A DNA stretch of 6,658 nucleotides from Candidatus Eiseniibacteriota bacterium (GCA_030592245.1 JAUVJV010000131.1:1-6658), one strand, 5' to 3'. Positions 1 to 5,335 are shown, counted from the first letter of the stretch. A program made the numbers and translations. The notes: generated from the sequence alone by a model not told the origin.

Positions 1-230
1 AGAATGTCGTGGTAAACCTCAAGCATGTGCCGTGGGTCAACAGTACCGGCCTTGGCATTCTCATCGCAGGCTACACCACGCTCAAGCGGGAGGGCGGGGC
101 CCTTAAGCTGACCCACGTTACGGACCGTATCGAGAGCATTCTCATGATCACCAAGCTCGGGACCATCTTTGAGTCCTACAGCGATGAGGATGATGCGATC
201 AAGAGTTTTGACGCTTCCCCGACCCCGTGA
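1..230 (+). CDS. STAS-domain anti-sigma-factor antagonist (SpoIIAA/RsbV-like), 3' part only
   Basis: The reading frame is open from the window edge (first full codon at base 3), so the gene starts upstream; 75 residues are visible. They cover the second half of a STAS domain. A hydrophobic strand (NVVVNLKHV) leads into W-V-N-S-T-G-L-G, which matches the D-S-S-G-L-G phosphorylation loop of SpoIIAA/RsbV; the Ser codon at 42-44 is the likely phospho-acceptor. The GTG at base 9 is not a credible start because it would remove the first strands of the fold. Known role of the family: the unphosphorylated protein sequesters an RsbW-type kinase/anti-sigma factor and frees the sigma factor; phosphorylation by the kinase reverses this. 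The next gene, 12 nt downstream, starts with such a kinase domain, so the two are probable partners. The usual Asp before the Ser is Asn here. Family assignment is firm; the controlled process is unknown. Confidence 0.88.
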   Translation, partial: NVVVNLKHVPWVNSTGLGILIAGYTTLKREGGALKLTHVTDRIESILMITKLGTIFESYSDEDDAIKSFDASPTP

Positions 231-242
231 GAGGTAAGGACA

Positions 243-1073
243 GTGCTTGAGATATCTATACCCAGCAGCATTGAATACCTTCCCCTGGTCGACACGGTGT
301 GTCAGGCCTTCTGTGCCTGGGCCGGGGTTCCTCACGAGGAAGCCGACGGGATATCCATGGCGGCCGTCGAGGCGGCAACCAATGCCGTGGTCCATGGCAA
401 TAAGTGCCAGAGATCGAAGAAGATGAGGGCGGTATTCAAGAAGGGGTTCCGCAAGGTGGCCATATCCATAATGGATGAGGGAGAAGGTTTCGATCCGAAA
501 GCCGTCCCGGACCCCACGGCCGAGGAGAACCTGCTCAAGGAATCGGGCAGGGGCATCTTCATCATGAAGCAGATCATGGACGGCGTGGAGTTCGAGATCT
601 CGACGCATACAGGTACCAGGATCACGCTTTCGAAGAACCTTCCCGAGGCCGAAAGCGGGCGCGTTCTCGCCATCGATTACGGGCACAAGCGCCTCGGTCT
701 GGCCCTGAGCGATGAGCTGCGGATTATCGCCCAGCCATTCGGCAATATCGAGGAGGAAACCCCCGATGTGCGCATCACCCGGATCGAGAAGATCATAAAG
801 GACAATGTGGTCTCGGAGGTCGTGGTCGGACTGCCCTTGACGCTGGAGGGGCACGTCTCCCGCTCAGCGTCGCGCGTCATCGGTTTCGCCATCGATCTTA
901 ACCGGCGGCTGGACATGCCGGTGACAACCTGGGACGAGAGGCTTTCAACCAAACAGAGTGAGCGAATACTCATCGAGGCCGGCATGAGGAGGAAGAACAG
1001 GAAAGGTGTCGTGGATGCGATGGCCGCGGCTGTTTTCCTCCAGAGCTATCTCGACGCGAGAAAGAATAAGTGA
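243..1073 (+). CDS. RsbW/SpoIIAB-like ATP-binding (anti-sigma) domain fused to RuvX/YqgF
   Basis: This 276-aa protein has two complete domains. Residues 1-133 form a GHKL/HATPase_c_2 domain of the RsbW/SpoIIAB type: N-box E43-AAT-N47 followed by AVVHG, G1 box D78-E-G-E-G82-F, G2 box S101-G-R-G-I-F-I-M, and a closing GTRITL strand. Residues 139-276 form a RuvX/YqgF RNase H-like domain: VLAIDYG (D145), GLPLTLEG (196-203), W-D231-E-R-L-S-T and V-D258-A-M-A-A, the expected acidic active-site residues. The linker is only about KNLPEAES. No ATG, GTG or TTG lies in frame near the junction, so RuvX seems to have no start of its own. The GTG start follows GAGGTAAGGA at good spacing. RuvX homologues process 16S rRNA 5' ends or resolve Holliday junctions; RsbW-like domains bind sigma factors and phosphorylate STAS proteins. 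What the joined protein does is unknown. Its stop overlaps the mltG start. Domain calls are sure; functional coupling is inference. Confidence 0.92.
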   Translation: MLEISIPSSIEYLPLVDTVCQAFCAWAGVPHEEADGISMAAVEAATNAVVHGNKCQRSKKMRAVFKKGFRKVAISIMDEGEGFDPKAVPDPTAEENLLKESGRGIFIMKQIMDGVEFEISTHTGTRITLSKNLPEAESGRVLAIDYGHKRLGLALSDELRIIAQPFGNIEEETPDVRITRIEKIIKDNVVSEVVVGLPLTLEGHVSRSASRVIGFAIDLNRRLDMPVTTWDERLSTKQSERILIEAGMRRKNRKGVVDAMAAAVFLQSYLDARKNK

Positions 1074-2230
1074 GCAGGAGCTCCTCCAGGGTCGCCCTGC
1101 GTGATGGGTTGCTCATTGTAGCGCTCACGCTCTTCAGCGTTATCCTTATAGCCATATTCTCTCCGGCGAAGCACCACGAGCAGGAGTTCATCTACGTGGT
1201 GGTCGAACGGGGCCTTTCCTACTCCCAGATCGCCGAGCGCTTTTCCTCCGCGGGCATGATCCGCAACGAGCGCCTCTTTCTCATTCTTGGGCGTGTATTT
1301 AAGATCGAGCACAGGGCGAAGGCCGGAAGATACCGCTTGGCCTCGACCAGCAATATGGTCGATATCCTGAAGACCCTGTACAGGGGCGCAACCTACCGCG
1401 AGAGGGTCATGGTGCGCCCGGGCAAGACCATGGAAACCGTGGTCCGGATCATGAGCTCGGCCGCGGCGGTAGACTCGGCCCGTTTCGCCGCGCTTATCGT
1501 TGACTCGGCCTTCGTTGGGCGCCTGGGCGTTCCCTCATCAACCGCCGAGGGTTACCTGTTTCCTGAGACATATGACATCGAGTGGCAGGAGAGCCCCGAG
1601 TCGGTGATCAGGCGGATGGTCTCCGGTTTTTTCAAGGCCTTCGACGAATCGTTGAGGACAAGGACCAGGGAGATGGGCATGACAGTCAACGAGGCGGTCA
1701 CCCTGGCATCAATCATCGAGAAGGAGGCCATGCTCGACAGTGAGCGGCCGGTCATCTCCGCGGTTTTCCACAACCGGCTGAAGTTGGGCATGAAGCTCCA
1801 GGCCGATCCCACGGTGCGCTATGCCTTGAAGAAGTGGACGGGCAGGGTACTCTACAGGGACCTCGAGATCGAATCCCCGTTTAACACCTACTGGGCGTAT
1901 GGCCTGCCGCCACGCCCAATCTGCAGCCCCAGCCTGGCTTCGCTGGTTGCCGCCCTTTATCCGATCCCGGGATCGCGTGACCTGTACTTCGTCGCCAGGG
2001 GTGACGGCGGCCACTATTTCTCGCACGATTCGCGCGGCCACATAAAGGCCAAGGCCAAGTGGAAAGAGTATCTCAGGCAGCAGGAGCGGGAGAGGAAGGC
2101 CGCGGAAGAGGCTGCCCGGCAGGCAGCGGAGGCGGCCGGCGATGATACAGGCGAGCAGAGCGCGGAGCCGCCTCCGGAGCAGGCTGAAGAACACGCGGAG
2201 AAGGAGAATGCCACTCAAACGGATCAGTGA
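1070..2230 (+). CDS. mltG: Endolytic murein transglycosylase MltG (YceG-like)
   Basis: A 386-aa membrane-anchored lytic transglycosylase, which cleaves nascent glycan strands in the periplasm and is thought to set their length. A short basic N-terminus precedes one transmembrane helix (about residues 13-32). A LysM-like subdomain follows (about 41-90, with VVERGLSYSQIAERF), then the catalytic YceG domain with AEGYLFPETYDI (159-170), ASIIEKEA (213-220; E217 lines up with the catalytic Glu of E. coli MltG), QADPTVRYAL and SPFNTYWAYGLPPRPIC. The C-terminal LYFVARGDGGHYFS motif (305-318) is present. Residues about 335-386 are an extra tail rich in Glu, Ala and Gln, likely a disordered or helical periplasmic extension. 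The GTG start overlaps the previous stop as GTGA; the upstream purine stretch is a weak ribosome site, so translational coupling is likely. RuvX next to MltG is a common bacterial gene order. Confidence 0.96.
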   Translation: MSRSSSRVALRDGLLIVALTLFSVILIAIFSPAKHHEQEFIYVVVERGLSYSQIAERFSSAGMIRNERLFLILGRVFKIEHRAKAGRYRLASTSNMVDILKTLYRGATYRERVMVRPGKTMETVVRIMSSAAAVDSARFAALIVDSAFVGRLGVPSSTAEGYLFPETYDIEWQESPESVIRRMVSGFFKAFDESLRTRTREMGMTVNEAVTLASIIEKEAMLDSERPVISAVFHNRLKLGMKLQADPTVRYALKKWTGRVLYRDLEIESPFNTYWAYGLPPRPICSPSLASLVAALYPIPGSRDLYFVARGDGGHYFSHDSRGHIKAKAKWKEYLRQQERERKAAEEAARQAAEAAGDDTGEQSAEPPPEQAEEHAEKENATQTDQ

Positions 2231-3041
2231 AGCTGCCGGTGGCGAACTTGCGGCCAAGGCCAAGTCGCTTCTCGGTGAGCTGGCTTCGCTTGGGAGCGTG
2301 CTGGTCGCGTTCTCGGGAGGCGTGGACTCAAGCTTGCTGCTGGCCGCGGCGCGGGAAGCGTGCCGGGACAAGTTCCTCGCGGTGACGATATCCTCCCCGG
2401 TGTTTCCGGCAAGAGAGCTTGAGGCTGCCCGGCTGCTTGCCCGGCTCCTTGGGTGCACTCACCGGATCGTAAAGGCTGACCTCCTCGAGAGCCCTCGTTT
2501 CAGCAGCAATCCCAGGGACAGGTGTTATCACTGCAAGAAAGAGATATTCACACGGCTCCTTCAGATGGCCGCCGAGGAAGGACTGGCCCGGGTAGTGGAG
2601 GGATCCAATGTGGATGACCTCTCAGACTACAGGCCGGGCGAGAAGGCCTTAAGGGAGCTGGGTGTCTCGAGCCCCTTGAGGCAGGCCAATTTCACCAAGG
2701 CTGAAGTCAGGGCTCTATCCGAGAAGATTGGGCTGCCTGCATCCGACAGGCCGGCCATGGCATGCCTGGCGTCCCGATTTCCCCATGGCACCGAAATCAC
2801 GGCCGGCGCGCTGGCCAAGATCGAACGGCTGGAGGACCTGCTCATCTCCCTGGGATTCAAGCAAGTCAGGGCGCGCTATCACGGGGACATGATCAGGTTC
2901 GAGGTGGATCCCGGCGTCCTGGGCGAAGCCATGAGGCCCGAGGTGCGCGACAAGATCGTGCAGGCGGCGCGCCGGGAAGGTTTCCGTTTCGTCACCCTCG
3001 ATCTTCAGGGCTACCGGATGGGAAGCTTTAACCCGGAATAG
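2208..3041 (+). CDS. larE: LarE-type ATP-dependent sulfur transferase
   Basis: A 277-aa PP-loop (adenine-nucleotide alpha hydrolase-like) enzyme. In characterised LarE proteins, ATP activates a carboxylate of pyridinium biscarboxylic acid mononucleotide and sulfur is then inserted, making the nickel-pincer nucleotide cofactor of lactate racemase and related LarA-type enzymes. The PP-loop S36-G-G-V-D-S-S is intact, followed by SSPVFP, D104-R-C-Y-H-C109-K, VEGSNVDD (130-137), the Ala/Cys motif M184-A-C186-L-A-S-R and the terminal GYRMGS. Three cysteines (106, 109, 186) match the pattern of the iron-sulfur-type LarE rather than only the single sacrificial Cys. The ATG at 2208 is preferred, with GCGGAG 7 nt before it; an in-frame ATG at 2142 would add a spurious Arg-rich leader. 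The start lies 23 nt inside mltG. The stop codon sits within a palindrome. No larA, larB or larC is in the window, so the client enzyme is unknown. Confidence 0.92.
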   Translation: MPLKRISEAAGGELAAKAKSLLGELASLGSVLVAFSGGVDSSLLLAAAREACRDKFLAVTISSPVFPARELEAARLLARLLGCTHRIVKADLLESPRFSSNPRDRCYHCKKEIFTRLLQMAAEEGLARVVEGSNVDDLSDYRPGEKALRELGVSSPLRQANFTKAEVRALSEKIGLPASDRPAMACLASRFPHGTEITAGALAKIERLEDLLISLGFKQVRARYHGDMIRFEVDPGVLGEAMRPEVRDKIVQAARREGFRFVTLDLQGYRMGSFNPE

Positions 3042-3086
3042 GGGACAGCGCCCTTTTCTTGTGAAAAGGGCGCTGTCCCCTATTCC
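3035..3086. repeat. Perfect 24-bp inverted repeat with 4-nt loop (REP-like element)
   Basis: Arms 3035-3058 and 3063-3086 are exact reverse complements around the loop TTGT. The 5' arm contains AATAGGGGACAG and includes the last 7 nt of larE with its TAG stop. The core octamers GGGGACAG/CTGTCCCC resemble intergenic palindromes that, from memory, are scattered in many deltaproteobacterial and related genomes, often together with REP-associated (Y1) transposases; that link is inference. As RNA it would form a very stable hairpin at the end of the larE operon, able to block 3' exonucleases or stop transcription. Confidence 0.9.
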
Positions 3087-3099
3087 CATTTCTTTGCCC

Positions 3100-3127
3100 G
3101 GAAATAGGTGTCTGTCCCCTTTTTTCT
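3100..3127 (+). repeat. Related half-element ending in a T-run; possible terminator part
   Basis: GGAAATAGGTGTCTGTCCCC followed by six T, then CT. CTGTCCCC at 3112-3119 is a third copy of the octamer found in the preceding palindrome and can also pair with GGGGACAG at 3041-3048 in an alternative fold. Because a T-run follows directly, that alternative fold would look like an intrinsic terminator for the upstream operon. The shorter 3035-3086 hairpin is stronger locally, so which structure forms is uncertain. Confidence 0.55.
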
Positions 3128-3134
3128 CATCGAC

Positions 3135-3164
3135 TTGACCTGCGGGGAACTAGTTGGCTATACT
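3135..3164 (+). promoter_or_regulatory. Sigma70-type promoter for the membrane-protein/tRNA-Val unit
   Basis: TTGACC at 3135-3140, an 18-nt spacer and TATACT at 3159-3164 give a good housekeeping-type promoter just after the left repeat. A perfect TATAAT also occurs at 3169-3174 but has no recognisable -35 at 17 nt (GGAACT), so it may be a second weaker start. The position separates this unit from the larE operon. Pattern matching only; no start site is known. Confidence 0.6.
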
Positions 3165-3208
3165 GGGTTATAATAGGATGATAACAATGACTGGTATGGA
3201 GGTAAGGG

Positions 3209-3490
3209 ATGGCACAGCGCAAGAGACCCAGGAAGCAGACTAAGGCGGCTCAGGCATGGGCCGCACGCCAGAGAGGATCTTTTCTTCTGGGGCAGCGGAA
3301 TGCTCTGCTGCTGATGGTTGGGATCCTCATCATAATCATAGGCTACTTCCTGCTTGGCAGGGGGAGCATCACCGCGGCTCCGCTGCTGCTCGTGCTGGGC
3401 TACTGCGTCGTGGTTCCCCTTTCCATTATCCTCTGGGTGAAAAGACCGGAAGACAAGCAGCAAACGCAGCAAACAGGGACGGGCGAATAG
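3209..3490 (+). CDS. Small two-helix membrane protein, DUF3098-like
   Basis: A 93-aa protein with a very basic N-terminus (RKRPRKQTK), then FLLGQRNALLLMVG leading into a first hydrophobic helix (about residues 32-49). A short GRGSITAAP turn follows, then a second helix (about 56-77) and a polar Gln/Thr-rich tail. The layout (F-G-x-x-N, a hydrophobic helix ending in G-Y, then I-T-x-A-P-L with a second helix) fits the DUF3098 family of small inner-membrane proteins with no known function. By the positive-inside rule both ends should face the cytoplasm. GGAGGT at 3198-3203 is an excellent ribosome site 5 nt before the ATG. The final three codons and the TAG stop fall inside the tRNA-Val gene. 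Gene reality is well supported by the promoter, ribosome site and composition; the family name is from pattern memory. Confidence 0.82.
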   Translation: MAQRKRPRKQTKAAQAWAARQRGSFLLGQRNALLLMVGILIIIIGYFLLGRGSITAAPLLLVLGYCVVVPLSIILWVKRPEDKQQTQQTGTGE

Positions 3491-3556
3491 CTCAGGGGTT
3501 AGAGCACCTGCCTTACAAGCAGGGGGCCGGAGGTTCAAATCCTCCTTCGCCCACCA
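3481..3556 (+). tRNA. tRNA-Val (anticodon UAC), CCA encoded
   Basis: A full cloverleaf can be drawn. Acceptor GGGCGAA (3481-3487) pairs with TTCGCCC (3546-3552); T8-A9; D stem GCTC/GAGC (3490-3493/3502-3505); anticodon stem CCTGC/GCAGG (3507-3511/3519-3523) with loop CTTACAA and anticodon TAC at 3514-3516; variable loop GGGCC; T stem GGAGG/CCTCC around TTCAAAT; discriminator A3553 and encoded CCA 3554-3556. The anticodon loop matches bacterial tRNA-Val(UAC), which reads GUA and, with wobble modification, other GUN codons. The first 10 nt overlap the 3' end of the upstream coding sequence, and no separate promoter is evident, so it is probably made from the same transcript and released by RNase P. 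Confidence 0.97.
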
Positions 3557-3560
3557 TTTC

Positions 3561-3620
3561 AATATCGGGTGTCTGTGTCGATATCAGGTTGCCGAATTCA
3601 CATATCGGTACCTGACCCCA
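3561..3620. repeat. Second REP-like palindromic element (GGGGTCAGGTACC type)
   Basis: The gap after the tRNA holds several short inverted repeats. ATATCG (3562-3567) pairs with CGATAT (3579-3584). TCAGGT-T-GCCGA (3584-3595) pairs with TCGGT-ACCTGA (3605-3615), with one bulged T and one G-T pair. AATTCACA (3595-3602) can pair with TGTGAATT (3625-3632). ATATCGG occurs twice in direct orientation (3562, 3602). Read on the other strand it begins GGGGTCAGGTACCGATATGT, a form I recall from dispersed intergenic repeats. No T-run follows, so it is not an obvious terminator. Confidence 0.6.
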
Positions 3621-3658
3621 GCTTTGTGAATTTGAGGTTCGAAAGGGTGAGGTAGAGA

Positions 3659-5335
3659 ATGAAAACAGCAATCGCAGTGCTTATCTTGGGAAGTCTCCTT
3701 CCGCTGGGCGCGAGCGCGGGCAGCGTGGATCCGGAGGCCATGCTGGCGGAATGGGATGGGGGCGGGATCACCGTGGAGCAATACACCCAGTGGTGGGAGC
3801 GGATGTCTCCCCGTGAGAGACCTGTGCTCGATTCCGAGAAAGCCAAGCGGGACTATCTGGATAATGTCATAAGCGCCCAGCTCATGCTCGATGAGGCTCA
3901 TGCGCTTAAGATCGACGAGAGCAGCAATGTCGTTGAGTGGGTCGCGATCAGGAAGACCAATATGCTGAGGGAGCACGTGTTCTCTCAGGCAGAGAAGGGC
4001 AGGGTCATGGTGGATGAGGCCGAGGTTGAGGCCTTCTACGCCAAGCGGGCCGAGCAGATCACCGCCAGGCATATCGTGGTTTCCAGCCTGGCCGAAGCCG
4101 GAGCTATCAAGGACTCGCTTGAAGCCGGGGCCTCCTTCGCGGATCTTGCCACCGCCTACTCCACCTGTGTTTCGGGAGCAAACCAGGGCTATCTTGGTCC
4201 GGTGAGGTGGGGAGACTTCTCTGAACGGTGGTCCGCACAGGCCTTCGCGCTGGAGCCCGGAGAGGTATCAATGCCATTTGAGGTCGATAATGGGTACTGC
4301 CTGGTGACGGTCGAGACCAAGGTCGTGGCCGATCTCGCCGATCCGGAGGCCGAGAGGGAGGCCATCAGAAGCAGGCTGTTCAGGGATGCGACTTTCGTGG
4401 AGAGACAGTCCTACCTGGATTCCCTGACCATGGCATACGATGTCGAGACGGACGTGAATGCCGTGATCGATCTGTGTCTTCGATACGCCGACACGCTTGA
4501 GGATCTTGGTCTCACGGCGGAAATTGTCGATATCAATATCGGGTTGCCGCTTACCGATGCCGAGAAGGAGACTCCCGTGATTACCTTCGATGGTGGGATG
4601 GTCAGTTACCAGGGCGTTGTGAACATGATCAACGGCCAGCCCTATGTGGTAAGGCCGCACCTCGACGACCCCGAGCTGATGATGGGCTTCCTCAACCGAC
4701 AGGTCAACGATTCGCTTGTCATAGAAGAGGCGCACAAGCTTGGCTATGACCAGCTCCCGGAGATCGCGGGAGAGGTGGAGAAACTGAAGCAGAAGCGCAC
4801 CCTCATGCGCTTCTATAACTATACCAGCAGCACGATCAAGGTGCCTGAGGATACGGTTCGCCTCTTCTTTGAGAGCCGCAAGGAAGAGTTCATGATCCAG
4901 GCCGGCCACACGGCTTCGAAGCTGGTGACCCGCACAAGGGCCGAGGCGGAGTCACTCCTGGCGTTGATAGAGCAGGGGGAGTCCTTTGAAGAGCTCGCTC
5001 GTGAGAATTCGGTTGACCCGTTTACGGCTCCCGACGGCGGCGACATGGGATTCATGGCGAAGGGTAAGGACACGGAGTTCGACGGTTTCTTCGCCACCAT
5101 GGACGAGGAGGACATCGAGATCTTCAGGAGTGTCGAGGGCCATGTGATTGTGTGGCTCAGGCGGAGGCAGGAGGAGAAAATCCCGACCTATGAAGAGGCC
5201 CGCGCCGCGGCCGAACAGAGCTTGCGGCCGCTATACAAGGCGCGCATGCTCAAGGAGTGGGTAGGCCAGCGCCGCAAGGATGTTGAAGTGAAGATCAATG
5301 AAGCGCTTCTGTTTGAGGTCGAGCTAGGGTCCTGA
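3659..5335 (+). CDS. Secreted double-parvulin peptidyl-prolyl isomerase/chaperone (SurA/PrsA-like)
   Basis: A 558-aa exported protein with a clear signal peptide (MKTAIAVLILGSLLPLGASA, likely cut after ASA at residue 20; no lipobox Cys). A SurA/PpiD-like N-terminal helical part (about 35-130) contains ITVEQYTQWWERM and LDNVISAQLMLDEA. Parvulin domain 1 (about 134-222) has ITARHIVV, AGASFADLATAYS and GYLGPVRWGDF. A helical linker (about 223-412) holds a second chaperone-like segment (VITFDGGMVSYQGVVNMI). Parvulin domain 2 (about 413-505) has GESFEELARENSVD, GGDMGFM and EGHVIVWL. Such proteins help fold outer-membrane or secreted proteins in the periplasm. In domain 1 the usual C-terminal His of G-x-H is replaced (GYCLV); domain 2 keeps H417 and H495. 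GAGGT 5 nt before the ATG supports the start. No promoter was recognised. The coding end overlaps the convergent gene by 12 nt. Confidence 0.9.
   Translation: MKTAIAVLILGSLLPLGASAGSVDPEAMLAEWDGGGITVEQYTQWWERMSPRERPVLDSEKAKRDYLDNVISAQLMLDEAHALKIDESSNVVEWVAIRKTNMLREHVFSQAEKGRVMVDEAEVEAFYAKRAEQITARHIVVSSLAEAGAIKDSLEAGASFADLATAYSTCVSGANQGYLGPVRWGDFSERWSAQAFALEPGEVSMPFEVDNGYCLVTVETKVVADLADPEAEREAIRSRLFRDATFVERQSYLDSLTMAYDVETDVNAVIDLCLRYADTLEDLGLTAEIVDINIGLPLTDAEKETPVITFDGGMVSYQGVVNMINGQPYVVRPHLDDPELMMGFLNRQVNDSLVIEEAHKLGYDQLPEIAGEVEKLKQKRTLMRFYNYTSSTIKVPEDTVRLFFESRKEEFMIQAGHTASKLVTRTRAEAESLLALIEQGESFEELARENSVDPFTAPDGGDMGFMAKGKDTEFDGFFATMDEEDIEIFRSVEGHVIVWLRRRQEEKIPTYEEARAAAEQSLRPLYKARMLKEWVGQRRKDVEVKINEALLFEVELGS

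Noticed and set aside
640..662. Frameshift or lost stop creating an artificial fusion
   Set aside because: Frame and codon composition are smooth across the junction and there is no alternative start for RuvX; a two-gene reading would need more than one error. Kept as a check, not as the call.
2142..2207. Upstream in-frame ATG extending larE by 22 residues
   Set aside because: Adds an Arg-rich leader encoded by the mltG tail in another frame, has no ribosome site, and exceeds usual LarE length; ATG at 2208 is better.
1709..2458. 249-aa ORF on the - strand opposite mltG/larE
   Set aside because: Arg/Ser/Leu-rich composition typical of the antisense of a GC-rich gene; no motifs, and it crosses two well-identified genes.
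3035..3127. CRISPR or insertion-sequence remnant
   Set aside because: Only one palindrome plus a half unit, no regular spacers and no transposase ORF; a REP-like repeat is the simpler reading.
3158..3562. 134-aa ORF on the - strand reading KEDLNLRPPACKAGAL near its start
   Set aside because: This is the well-known false ORF produced by reading antisense through a tRNA gene; it also runs antisense through the small membrane-protein gene and has no ribosome site.
3256..3615. 119-aa + strand ORF containing GLEHLPYKQGAGGSNPPSP
   Set aside because: Sense-strand translation of the tRNA in another frame, overlapping the better supported 93-aa gene; no ribosome site and no family resemblance.
3584..4072. 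162-aa ORF on the - strand covering the intergenic element and the parvulin start
   Set aside because: Antisense of a signal peptide and helical region; no promoter or ribosome site and no family match by eye.
4268..4909. 213-aa ORF on the - strand inside the parvulin gene
   Set aside because: Shadow of the real frame; His/Leu/Asp-rich with no recognisable domain.
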